Positions 44,055-52,243 of a stretch of 64,000 nucleotides of DNA are shown one piece after another (positions within the stretch are counted from its first letter, which is position 1; every line of letters begins with the position of its first letter). This DNA is from Desulfobotulus mexicanus (GTDB lineage: Bacteria; Desulfobacterota; Desulfobacteria; Desulfobacterales; ASO4-4): contig NZ_VDMB01000001.1 in the NCBI RefSeq assembly GCF_006175995.1, positions 227,049 to 291,048 on the forward strand, written 5' to 3'. Both the position numbers and the translations under genes were made by a program. A model generated the notes under the pieces. It was not told the origin of the DNA. It saw only the letters and a list, made by a program, of their open reading frames with translations, and ran no database searches.

Positions 44055-44374
44055 GGATGCTTTTATCTTTCTGAAACATTGGGTAGCTTTATGGGGATGA
44101 AAAAAGGAGCCTAAGGGGTCAGGCAATTCTGCTGAGTGGGGGCATACACCGGGGCATCGGTGTCTGTCAATACGGTTCTCGGGCCGGGTTAACGGAGGCT
44201 GCCTGAGAGCCTGGTGCAGGGTTGGTGAAGTGTCTGTTTTTCCTGTGACTATATCTTAAATGATGGCTGGCGGTAAGGTCAAAGTTGTGGTATTGCTCCT
44301 TTTCTGTTTCCAGGCTTTTTTAAGCAGATTATACTGCTATATTCCGTCAATCCAAAAGACAGGTTTTTACTTTA

Positions 44375-46216
44375 ATGAGATTTCCAGGATATGCAGGGGG
44401 TCTGTCTTTTTCCCTGGCACCCTTTACTCTGCTGGCCCTTCTGATACAGCTGCTTTTTTATATCAAGGTGATGGACAAGCAAATCAGCGGGTTTGGCTTT
44501 CCTCTGGATATCATTCAGGTGAGGCTTATGGCTTCCGGTTTGTTTTTTACTCTGGTGGCGGGGGAATTCTGCGCCAGGATTTTTCACAAAAAACGAAGAT
44601 GGGGGCGTTCCGTACTCTGGCTGCTGCTGGCTGTACAGATCCTTGCGGGTTTTTATCATATCCGTGTGAGGGCATATTTTGATCCTGTCATTTTACTGGA
44701 TAATGCCGGGGCACTGAGCTCTCCGGGGGAAGTCTTTTATGTGCTTTCCTCGGTTTTTCAGGTCAGTGATTTCTTTCTCATTCCCCTGATTCTTCTTATT
44801 CTGTCTTTTTTTCATCTGGGAGCAGGGTCGGGAAAAAAGATTTTTTCTCCTGTGATACCGGGTGCCCTGATGGTCCTGATGCTGATTCTGCCCCTGCGGC
44901 TTACGGACCAGGGGGGATATCTTCTCCAGAGAAGTATCGGTGTATTCACAGGAAATACCGCAGCCGCTTTTATTATGGAAAGCCGTATCCATGGGGAAGG
45001 CTCTTTTTCTTATCTTCAAAATTTAACATCAGGACACAGTCGGTCCGAGGCTCTGCCCGATATCTATCTTATCATGGTGGAGTCCTTTAATCCCTTTTTT
45101 GTGGAATATGCCCACGGTGAAAGGGCGGTTACGCCATTTTTTAATAGTCTTCTGGAAAAAGGGGTCTATGTGGAGTCCTTTTACGGTAACTCAATTCAAA
45201 CGGCCAAGGGCCATGTGGCCACCCTCTGTTCAGTGCTTCCCGCCATCCGGGGAAAAATAATGGAACAGTTTCCAAAAATCCGTCTGAATTGTCTCCCGGA
45301 AGTTCTCGCAAATGAAGGGTATCAGACGGCCTTTTATCAGGCCCAGTATGATATTCTTTATGATAATACAGGGCCTTTTTTTGAGAAAAACGGGTTTGAG
45401 ATTGTCCGGGCCATGGATCAGGATATGCTGGAAGGTGTACCCTCCCATGCCCTCTGGAGTCCATGGGGGCTGCAGGAGGATGTTTTTTTTGAGAAGGTTT
45501 TCGGGGATCTCGAGAAAAAAAGGGATGGGGACAGGCCCCTTTTCTGTGCCCTTGCCACCATCACCAATCACATGGGATTTTCAGGCCTCCCGGAGTCGGA
45601 AATGCGGGTGGTGGATGCTCCTGAATCTTACCGGGATCTTTATATGAACTCCCTTGCTGCCACGGATGCCTGGTTGAAGGTGTTTTTTGAAAAACTGCAT
45701 GGGGTGCCCGGGGGGCGGGAGGCGCTGGTGATCATCACCGGAGACCATGGCCATCCCATGGGAGAGTCCGGCACCTATGCTCCCCAGGTGGGGTTCGGCG
45801 AGAGCAATTTCCGTACACCTCTTCTGATTGTCTGGCCGGAGAAGCTTAAACCGGGGCGCATTAAAGACAGGCCATACACCCAGGTGGATATTGCACCTAC
45901 CCTGATGGATCTTTTGGGTATTGCCGGTACATGGCCATGGATGGGGCAGTCTGTTTTCTGGGATGATGAAGAAAGGATGCATTATCTGGTTCAGCCTTAT
46001 AATGGTCAGTTTTTTGTGGTTCTGCAGGGCAGAAAAAAATACGTTTACGGTGCGGAGCTGGAAGAAGAATATTTTTTTGACCTTGAAAAAGATCCCATGG
46101 GAGAGGAAAATATCATTGAAAAGCTTTCTCCGGAAGATCTGCGGCTTTTTCGTCAGGCCGTGGCCCGCATGTACAGCCATCAGGAAGTGATAAGGGCAGA
46201 TCGTATCCGGCCATAG
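44375..46216 (+). CDS. Membrane phosphoglycerol transferase / LTA-synthase-like sulfatase-fold protein
   Basis: 613 residues. Five or so helices in residues 10-190, then an alkaline-phosphatase superfamily domain outside the membrane. Metal-site pieces: MVESFNPFF, the nucleophile Thr/Ser in NSIQTAKGH, ITGDHGHP and TPLLIVWP. This is the plan of LtaS/MdoB enzymes, which move phosphoglycerol (or phosphoethanolamine) from lipids to glycans. The substrate is unknown. The ribosome site is weak. It is followed by the LplT-PlsC fusion at 77 bases, so both may act in lipid remodelling. The 248 bases upstream show nothing recognisable. Confidence 0.88.
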   Translation: MRFPGYAGGLSFSLAPFTLLALLIQLLFYIKVMDKQISGFGFPLDIIQVRLMASGLFFTLVAGEFCARIFHKKRRWGRSVLWLLLAVQILAGFYHIRVRAYFDPVILLDNAGALSSPGEVFYVLSSVFQVSDFFLIPLILLILSFFHLGAGSGKKIFSPVIPGALMVLMLILPLRLTDQGGYLLQRSIGVFTGNTAAAFIMESRIHGEGSFSYLQNLTSGHSRSEALPDIYLIMVESFNPFFVEYAHGERAVTPFFNSLLEKGVYVESFYGNSIQTAKGHVATLCSVLPAIRGKIMEQFPKIRLNCLPEVLANEGYQTAFYQAQYDILYDNTGPFFEKNGFEIVRAMDQDMLEGVPSHALWSPWGLQEDVFFEKVFGDLEKKRDGDRPLFCALATITNHMGFSGLPESEMRVVDAPESYRDLYMNSLAATDAWLKVFFEKLHGVPGGREALVIITGDHGHPMGESGTYAPQVGFGESNFRTPLLIVWPEKLKPGRIKDRPYTQVDIAPTLMDLLGIAGTWPWMGQSVFWDDEERMHYLVQPYNGQFFVVLQGRKKYVYGAELEEEYFFDLEKDPMGEENIIEKLSPEDLRLFRQAVARMYSHQEVIRADRIRP

Positions 46217-46293
46217 ATTATTTCCATGTATCCTGAAAACACATCCGGGGCGTGAAAAGAGACAGGCTCATCAGATCACAGGGGATAAATAAT

Positions 46294-48165
46294 ATGATAG
46301 CAGGTAAAATTATTGTGAGCAGGCGCTTTCTTCCTTTTTTTCTTACTCAGGCAAGCGGGGCCTTCAATGACAATGTCTTTAAAAATGCCCTGATGCTTCT
46401 CCTGGCCTTTACCGCAGCATCGGCTCTGCCCTGGGACACCAATTTCACTATGAACCTTGCCGCAGGTCTTTTTATTCTGCCCTTTCTTCTTTTTTCTGCC
46501 ACAGCGGGCAGCCTTGCCGATGGTGTCTGCAAAACCCGCCTGATCCGTGCGCTGAAGATTACGGAAATGATCCTGATGGCCCTTGCGGCTCTGGCCTTTT
46601 ATTTTCACCTTTATTTTATTCTTCTGGGCCTTCTTTTTCTCATGGGGACCCAGTCTGCTTTTTTCGGGCCTGTAAAATATGCGGTGATTCCACAATTGCT
46701 GAATGATGAAGAACTTCTCGCGGGGAATGCCTGGGTGGAAATGGGAACCTTTCTTGCCATTTTACTGGGCACCATTGCCGGAGGACTCCTGGTGGGCTTT
46801 GAAAATGCCGCACTGTGGACGGGTGTGATGATCGTTCTTTTTTCCCTTCTGGGATACCTTGCCAGCCGCATGATTCCCTTTGTAGGAAAAGTGGGGGCGG
46901 CATCATCATTTTCCTTTGCTCCCTGGTCCCAGACCCTGGAAATTGTCCGCATCAGTTATGCCAACAGAACCCTTTACCTTTCCATTATGGCCATCAGCTG
47001 GTTCTGGTTTCTCGGAGCCAGTTATCTGACCCAGTTCCCCAATTTTACAAAAAGTGTCCTCATGGGGGATAATACCGTTGTGACGGCCCTTCTCGTGGCT
47101 TTTTCCGTAGGGGTGGCAATTGGTTCCATGCTCTGTGAACGTCTTTCGTCGGATAGGGTGGAACTGGGTCTTGTGCCCATGGGGTCTATGGGTATCAGTC
47201 TGGCAGGCCTTGCCCTTTACTCCGTCAGCCCGGAGCCGGGAACGGGCGAGCTGATGAACATCGGGGCATTTCTGGCCCAGCCCCACGGTCTGGCTGTATT
47301 GATATGTCTGGGCTTGATAGGTGTTGCGGGTGGTATCTTTATTGTTCCCCTGTATGCCCTCCTGCAGAAGCGGGCAGAACCAGGCCAGCGGGCCAGAGTC
47401 ATTGCCGCCAATAATATTTTCAATGCACTTTTCATGGTGGGAAGTGCCCTTGCGGGCATTGTCTTTCTTTCCATTTTTGAGCTGGCTATTTCCCATTATT
47501 TTCTCGTATTGGCCATCATGAACCTTGTGGTGGCCCTTTATGTGTATATTCAGGTGCCTGAGTTTCTCTTGCGCTTTGTGGTGTATCTCCTTACCCGTGC
47601 CATGTACCGGGTGCGCAGTGAAAATCTGCATCACATACCCGAAGAAGGCCCTGCTGTGCTGGTTGCAAACCATGTAAGCTTTGTGGATGCCCTGCTCATT
47701 GCAGGTACATGCAGGCGGCCTGTGCGTTTTGTCATGGAAAGGGCCATTTACAGGCTTCCAGTTCTGAACGCCCTGTTCCGTGCCGCAAAAACCATTCCCA
47801 TATGCAGTAAAAAAGAAGATCCCATTGTTTTTGAGAAGGCCTTTGACAGCGTTGCTTCGGAACTTGCCGAAGGTAACCTCATATGTATTTTTCCCGAAGG
47901 CCGGCTGACAAAAAATGGTGAAATGAATCCTTTCAGGCCGGGCATTGAGCATATTCTTTCCAGAAGCCCTGTGCCTGTGGTGCCCATGGCCCTTCAGGGG
48001 CTGTGGGGGTCCTTTTTCAGCCACGAGGGAAAGGGTGCCATGAAATTCAAGGGGCGTTTCCGGTCCAGGGTGGGGCTTGTGGCAGGAGAGGCCGTGGCTC
48101 CGGAAATGGCTTCAGCAGAGCTGCTTGAGGAGCGGGTGAAGGCTCTGAGGGGAGATTTTGCATAG
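46294..48165 (+). CDS. MFS lysophospholipid transporter fused to PlsC-type acyltransferase
   Basis: 623 residues from ATG 46294 (AGGGG upstream). Residues ~1-410 are a 12-helix MFS domain like LplT (TQASGAFNDNVFKNALM). The rest is a PlsC acyltransferase with NHVSFVDALL (NHxxxxD) and FPEGRLTKNG. In E. coli the LplT/Aas pair imports and re-acylates lysophospholipids; here the AMP-binding acyl-ACP synthetase part of Aas is absent, so an acyl donor must come from elsewhere. The GTG at 46252 is less likely as start. Confidence 0.92.
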   Translation: MIAGKIIVSRRFLPFFLTQASGAFNDNVFKNALMLLLAFTAASALPWDTNFTMNLAAGLFILPFLLFSATAGSLADGVCKTRLIRALKITEMILMALAALAFYFHLYFILLGLLFLMGTQSAFFGPVKYAVIPQLLNDEELLAGNAWVEMGTFLAILLGTIAGGLLVGFENAALWTGVMIVLFSLLGYLASRMIPFVGKVGAASSFSFAPWSQTLEIVRISYANRTLYLSIMAISWFWFLGASYLTQFPNFTKSVLMGDNTVVTALLVAFSVGVAIGSMLCERLSSDRVELGLVPMGSMGISLAGLALYSVSPEPGTGELMNIGAFLAQPHGLAVLICLGLIGVAGGIFIVPLYALLQKRAEPGQRARVIAANNIFNALFMVGSALAGIVFLSIFELAISHYFLVLAIMNLVVALYVYIQVPEFLLRFVVYLLTRAMYRVRSENLHHIPEEGPAVLVANHVSFVDALLIAGTCRRPVRFVMERAIYRLPVLNALFRAAKTIPICSKKEDPIVFEKAFDSVASELAEGNLICIFPEGRLTKNGEMNPFRPGIEHILSRSPVPVVPMALQGLWGSFFSHEGKGAMKFKGRFRSRVGLVAGEAVAPEMASAELLEERVKALRGDFA

Positions 48166-48180
48166 TTTTTGTTTTGTGGT

Positions 48181-48524
48181 AATTGTTCAGCACAGTTTTC
48201 CAAGTACAATACCTGTCAGGCAGATGCACAGGCCCCCAGGCTATTTGCCCGTGACGCAATCTTATTCGGGAGCTTCTTGTCCTGTGCGGAAGCGGCAAAA
48301 ACTCGCAGCCACAGGCAGGATGAGCTTTTTTATTACCATAGCAGGCTTAAGTACGCTGCCTTGTGGCAGCTCAGACAGTTTGCCGCTTCTTTCGCACAGG
48401 CCTTCTAAGCTCTGATCCGAAACGATTGCAATGTCACTTGCATATAGCCAGGGGGCCTTGCAAAAGCACGAAGCTGCTGCAATTACAGGGTTGGAATTTC
48501 GGAATTCATTTTGCTGCACAGCAA
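48181..48524 (+). repeat. Palindromic MITE-like element, copy 4 (~344 bp)
   Basis: The left end is AATTGTTCAGCAC (48181-48193); the right end is degraded to TTGCTGCACAGCA near 48511-48523. The inner palindrome (48230-48458) closes with AGGCCCCC (48230-48237) paired to GGGGGCCT (48451-48458). It starts 15 bases after the LplT-PlsC stop and lies upstream of the TonB-type operon. Confidence 0.85.
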
Positions 48525-48528
48525 CCCA

Positions 48529-48547
48529 CGCCGTGTTACGGCGTTTT
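48529..48547 (+). terminator. Short hairpin with T-run, weak terminator
   Basis: CGCCG (48529-48533) and CGGCG (48539-48543) with a TGTTA loop are followed by TTTT. The five-pair stem is short. It would end transcription coming through the LplT-PlsC gene and repeat copy 4. Confidence 0.4.
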
Positions 48548-48554
48548 GTCATAA

Positions 48555-48573
48555 AGTAACTTTTGAAGTTACT
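48555..48573 (+). promoter_or_regulatory. Perfect 19-bp palindrome upstream of the TonB-type operon
   Basis: AGTAACTT, TTG, AAGTTACT: two 8-bp arms around three bases, 32 bases before the DUF3450 start. The size and symmetry fit an operator for a dimeric repressor. It does not match a Fur box as I know it. It could also form a small hairpin in the leader RNA. Confidence 0.5.
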
Positions 48574-48605
48574 CAGAAGTTAGATCTTGTGAAGGCTGGG
48601 AGCTT

Positions 48606-49367
48606 ATGAAAAAAATCAGACAGTCATGTTTTTGCCTCTGTCTTGCAGGTATTTGTCTTCTGTCCGCAGGCAGGGTTGTGCAGGCGGGTGTTCTGGAAGA
48701 AATGGATTCAGTCCTTACCGTGGCCCTGGATGCCCAGGCAGAGGCCGATGCCTTTTTAAGGGAGCGTCAGGAGGAAGAAGCCTTTCTTATGCGTTTACGC
48801 ATGGAGGTCGAAGCCCTTCATTTTGAAAACCATATGCTGGAAAAACGCATTGCCGGTCAGCACCAGAAACTGGAGGGGCTGGAGGCGGCCAGTGATCCCG
48901 GCAGGGTGGCCCGTCTGGTGGAGCCCATGCTTGGCAAACTTGCGGCTGCACTGGAAGAACGAATGGAAACCCTGCCGCCCTTTGGGATGGAAGCCCGGAA
49001 GATGCGGGTTCAAAGGTTGCGTGAGGCCATGGAAGACGGAGAGAAAAATACAGAAGACCGCTTCCGTCTGCTTCTGGACTGCATGGAAGCGGAGCTGAAC
49101 CTCGGGGTTTTTCCGGATATGGAACCGGGCATATGGGAAAAGGAGGGGGAGACCCTCAGGGGGCTTTTTTTGCATTTGGGGGCCGCAGGCCTTTTCTTTC
49201 TTTCCCCGGATGGTGACATTGTGGCCCGCTGGGATGGAGAGACCCGCAACTTTCATCTGCTGGAGAGCAGGGAGGCCAGGGCTGTGGAAAGGGCCCTGGC
49301 CATGGTAGAGAGGCGCATGCCCACGGAGCTGATTTCCCTGCCCGTTTCTTTGCAGGAGGTTCCGTGA
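48606..49367 (+). CDS. DUF3450 periplasmic coiled-coil protein
   Basis: 253 residues. Signal peptide MKKIRQSCFCLCLAGICLLS ending at VVQA (about 26), then long helices rich in Glu/Gln (coiled coil ~35-100), and a C-terminal globular part with HLGAAGLFFLSPDG and SREARAVERAL. DUF3450 proteins are encoded with TtpC-type TonB systems in Vibrio and relatives; their role is not settled. It is the first gene of the block and ends in GTGATG overlap with the next. GGGAG precedes the ATG. Confidence 0.87.
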   Translation: MKKIRQSCFCLCLAGICLLSAGRVVQAGVLEEMDSVLTVALDAQAEADAFLRERQEEEAFLMRLRMEVEALHFENHMLEKRIAGQHQKLEGLEAASDPGRVARLVEPMLGKLAAALEERMETLPPFGMEARKMRVQRLREAMEDGEKNTEDRFRLLLDCMEAELNLGVFPDMEPGIWEKEGETLRGLFLHLGAAGLFFLSPDGDIVARWDGETRNFHLLESREARAVERALAMVERRMPTELISLPVSLQEVP

Positions 49368-50728
49368 TGCGCTCTGTTTTTATAAGTCTTGTGCTGATTC
49401 TTTTTCTCTTTTCTCCATCCCATGGGGAAAAGCTCCTGCCCCAGGACAGGGTTCTTCAGGGGGTTAGGGAAGATGCGGCGCTGCAGCGTCAGATTCTTGG
49501 GAAGGAAAGGGAGGACCTTGCCGCACAGCGAAAGTCTCTGGAAACAGAAATCAGGGAATTAGAGGCGGCAAACCGTAAAAAAAAGGCAGATCTGGATACT
49601 CTGATGGCCCGCACCCGGCAGGCAGAGGCCGAAAGGGAGACTTCCCGTAGTACGGAAATGGCCCTGCTGGCCATGATGGCCGATGCTGCAGACCGTTTTG
49701 AAACCCTGCTGGGTTCCGGCATCACCCTGCCCCTTAAGTCTCTGAAACCCAAAGGCGATGCCCCGGAAGACCGCCTTCGCTCCTTTCTTGAAACCCTGGA
49801 TTTTCATCTCAGGGCTTCCGACACCACGGCAGTGGAAAGTCATTCCTTTATGGGCCGGGATGGTCGCATGCATGAAGCTCAGGTGCTGCGTATTGGAGCC
49901 CTGGCCGCCATGGGGCAGGATGCCGGAGGCCGTCCCCTTTTTCTTGTAAGCCACGGAAGCGGGGAAATGTATAAGCAGGCCCGGAGGCTGCCTTCCCGTT
50001 CCGAGGGTCGTGCCATTGAAAGGGCCCTGACCGGAGAAGGGGGAGGGATGCTTCCTGTGGATCTTTCCGGAGGTACGGTTCTGGATACGGAAAGCGGCGG
50101 CAGGGGGTTGCGTGACCGGGTAAGGGAAGGGGGACTTCTCATCTGGCCCATCCTTTTTCTGGGGGTAGCGGGTATCATAATTTTTATTGTCCGTGCCTTT
50201 GATCTTTTCCGCCTTTCCTTTTTCAGAGGCGATGCGGCCATGGTGATAAAGGACAGACTGCATGGCAGGCAGGGGGACTGGGGTTTAAGGGCGGCAAAGA
50301 GTCCGGGACTTTCCATGCTTGTCATGGCTGCGGATCTCAGGGATGAGGCCCCTGAAGTCCGGGAACAGATGCTGGAAAGTGCCGTGGCGGGCTGGTCGGA
50401 TAGAATGGAGCGGGGTATTGCCAGCCTCGGTGTGATGGCCGCACTGGCGCCCATGCTGGGCCTGCTGGGAACGGTAACGGGCATGATGGCGTCTTTTCGT
50501 GTCATGAGCCGAATGGGTGCCGGGGATATCCGGCTCATGTCCGGAGGCATTTCCGAAGCACTGGTTACCACCCAGTGGGGTCTGGCCGTGGCCGTGCCTT
50601 TGCTTCTGGCCCATCATCTGCTTTCGAGAAGGGCTGAAAGGCTGGCTCTGGATGCAGAGGACAGGGCAGCAGAAGCTTTGTCCCTTATGGAAAAAGTGTC
50701 TGATAATCCGGATGGGGAAAAGGTATAG
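49367..50728 (+). CDS. TtpC-like ExbB/TolQ protein with periplasmic coiled coil
   Basis: 453 residues from ATG 49367 (AGGAGG 7 bases upstream; GTG 49364 is the alternative). A signal peptide (ends near PSHG, 20) is followed by a coiled coil (30-90), a globular part that resembles the C-terminus of the DUF3450 protein (RIGALAAMG, then RSEGRAIERAL), a membrane helix near 255, and a MotA/TolQ/ExbB channel domain (LAPMLGLLGTVTGMM, ISEALVTTQWGL). This is the architecture of TtpC, which Vibrio TonB2 systems need in addition to ExbB2/ExbD2. Confidence 0.9.
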   Translation: MRSVFISLVLILFLFSPSHGEKLLPQDRVLQGVREDAALQRQILGKEREDLAAQRKSLETEIRELEAANRKKKADLDTLMARTRQAEAERETSRSTEMALLAMMADAADRFETLLGSGITLPLKSLKPKGDAPEDRLRSFLETLDFHLRASDTTAVESHSFMGRDGRMHEAQVLRIGALAAMGQDAGGRPLFLVSHGSGEMYKQARRLPSRSEGRAIERALTGEGGGMLPVDLSGGTVLDTESGGRGLRDRVREGGLLIWPILFLGVAGIIIFIVRAFDLFRLSFFRGDAAMVIKDRLHGRQGDWGLRAAKSPGLSMLVMAADLRDEAPEVREQMLESAVAGWSDRMERGIASLGVMAALAPMLGLLGTVTGMMASFRVMSRMGAGDIRLMSGGISEALVTTQWGLAVAVPLLLAHHLLSRRAERLALDAEDRAAEALSLMEKVSDNPDGEKV

Positions 50729-50730
50729 CC

Positions 50731-51153
50731 ATGACAGGACCTGTGTGGATAAGCACCTTCCGGGATGCATGGATGACGGGCGGCATATGGATATGGCTGC
50801 TGGCCCTGATGTCTGCTGCCATCTGGGCTTTAAGCCTTCGGACCTTCAGGGATCTGGGTCTTTGTGAAGAGCTCTCTTTGGGTTCTGATCTCATTGTCCA
50901 CCGCATCCGGGCTATCCGCATCCTCTCCGTTGCCGCTCCCCTTGTGGGACTGATGGGTACCGTATCTGCCATGATCACCATGTTTGCAGGGCTGCATGCC
51001 GAAGGCTTTTCAGGGGACAGGGCCATGGCCGGGGGAATTGCCCAGGCTCTGGTGAGCACACAGGCGGGGCTTCTGGCAGCCATTCCGGGTATTCTCATGG
51101 CCCATCTTCTGGAAAGGCGGCATATGGTAATATGGAAAAGGAGGGGCCTGTGA
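50731..51153 (+). CDS. exbB: ExbB/TolQ-type proton channel subunit
   Basis: 140 residues, a short ExbB with three helices. VAAPLVGLMGTVSAMI and GIAQALVSTQAGLLAAIPG are the conserved channel helices. With ExbD it uses the proton gradient to drive TonB. The gene starts two bases after the ttpC-like stop and overlaps exbD by four bases. Short versions without the large cytoplasmic loop are typical of ExbB2. Confidence 0.9.
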   Translation: MTGPVWISTFRDAWMTGGIWIWLLALMSAAIWALSLRTFRDLGLCEELSLGSDLIVHRIRAIRILSVAAPLVGLMGTVSAMITMFAGLHAEGFSGDRAMAGGIAQALVSTQAGLLAAIPGILMAHLLERRHMVIWKRRGL

Positions 51154-51560
51154 AAAGACGGTTGCGGCAGATGCGGAAACGGGCCACACCGGGGCTGGAT
51201 ATGGCCCCTTTGCTGGATATGATTTTTATTCTTTTGATTTTTTTTGTGGTGAATGCCAGCTTTATACGGGAAACATCGGTACCTGTGGACCGGCCTTCGG
51301 CCCGGAGTGCCGTATCCTCGGATCAGGTACGATTGGTTCTGGCGGTGGATGCTTCGGGCAGAATATTTCTTGAGGACAGGCCTGTGGACCCCGGAGTACT
51401 CCGGGGACGTATGCAGGAATTTGCCGCAAAAAATCCCGGTGCTGCCGTTGTGGTGGCGGCGGATAAGGAGGCTGCATCCGGCACCCTGATGCGGGTACTG
51501 GATATCTGCCGCATGGCAGGTGTTCAGCATCTGGCTCTGGCAGCCCGGAGACCGGAATGA
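51150..51560 (+). CDS. exbD: ExbD/TolR-type energy transducer subunit
   Basis: 136 residues from GTG 51150, with AGGAGG 5 bases upstream. One N-terminal helix carries the essential aspartate in DMAPLLDMIFILLIFFV; a periplasmic domain follows (VRLVLAVDASGRIF). It forms the proton-powered motor with ExbB. A start at 51132 would lie upstream of the ribosome site. Overlaps tonB by four bases. Confidence 0.9.
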   Translation: MKRRLRQMRKRATPGLDMAPLLDMIFILLIFFVVNASFIRETSVPVDRPSARSAVSSDQVRLVLAVDASGRIFLEDRPVDPGVLRGRMQEFAAKNPGAAVVVAADKEAASGTLMRVLDICRMAGVQHLALAARRPE

Positions 51561-52243
51561 GGTCCTTTACGGTCTGGCTGGTATGCTGGGGGCTGGGGGC
51601 CGGGCTTACCCTGCTGATTTTTGGTCTTTTTCTTGTTTCCGGTAAAAGTGGTGTTCCTGAGGAGCCATGGGAGGGTGTGCCCGTTACCCTGAGTCAGGAC
51701 CTGTTCCATGAAAGACCGGAGTCTGTAACGGAAAGGCCCGTGGAAATTCCTGTGCTGCCGGAGCTTGAAAGGCTTGAACCTCTGCCCTTTGATGATTCCG
51801 TCCTGAGTCTCCCGGATACGTTTTTTTTAAAAAGGGAGCTTACCCTTGCCGAGGTGATACCGGATGTAAGGCCTCCGGATGCGGCCTCCCTGACCAGCAG
51901 TCTCGATGCCCCTGCACCGCAGCAGCTTGTTGATGCCGATGCTGTGTATGGTCCAGGAGAGCTGGATGCGATGCCCCGTCCCATCCACAGGGTAGTCCCC
52001 ACCTTTCCCCATGCCGCCAGAAGGCAGGGTATCCGCCATGGTCGGGTACGTCTTCTCATGGAGGTGGACAGGGAGGGCCGGGTGCGGGATGTACAGGTCA
52101 TATCCGCAGACCCGCCGGGGTATTTTGAGGCGGTTTCCCTGGATGCGGCCCGCAGGTGGCGCTTTACGCCGGGCAGGCTTGGAGATGCGGATGTGATTAC
52201 CCGCTTTGAGCTGCCCCTTGTTTTCGGAGAGCCGGATGGATAG
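51557..52243 (+). CDS. tonB: TonB family energy transducer
   Basis: 228 residues. One N-terminal helix (5-30), a linker (35-130) with many Pro, Glu and Asp residues, and a C-terminal TonB fold from ~135 (PTFPHAARRQGIRHGRVRLL, then DREGRVRDVQVI and ARRWRFTPG). The linker is acidic and not very proline-rich, so it is closer to the short TonB2 type. It pairs with outer-membrane receptors not present in the window. Confidence 0.9.
   Translation: MRSFTVWLVCWGLGAGLTLLIFGLFLVSGKSGVPEEPWEGVPVTLSQDLFHERPESVTERPVEIPVLPELERLEPLPFDDSVLSLPDTFFLKRELTLAEVIPDVRPPDAASLTSSLDAPAPQQLVDADAVYGPGELDAMPRPIHRVVPTFPHAARRQGIRHGRVRLLMEVDREGRVRDVQVISADPPGYFEAVSLDAARRWRFTPGRLGDADVITRFELPLVFGEPDG

Noticed and set aside
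44260..44682. Frame of 140 codons overlapping the start of the sulfatase-fold gene
   Set aside because: It runs in another frame through the conserved membrane region of the real gene and has no family resemblance.
46906..48024. 372-codon minus-strand frame opposite the LplT-PlsC gene
   Set aside because: The plus strand carries clear MFS and PlsC motifs; the reverse frame is rich in His, Gln and Gly, typical of a shadow frame.
49559..50571. Long minus-strand frames opposite the TtpC-like gene
   Set aside because: They mirror a GC-rich coding region, are basic and Ser/Pro-rich, and match no family.
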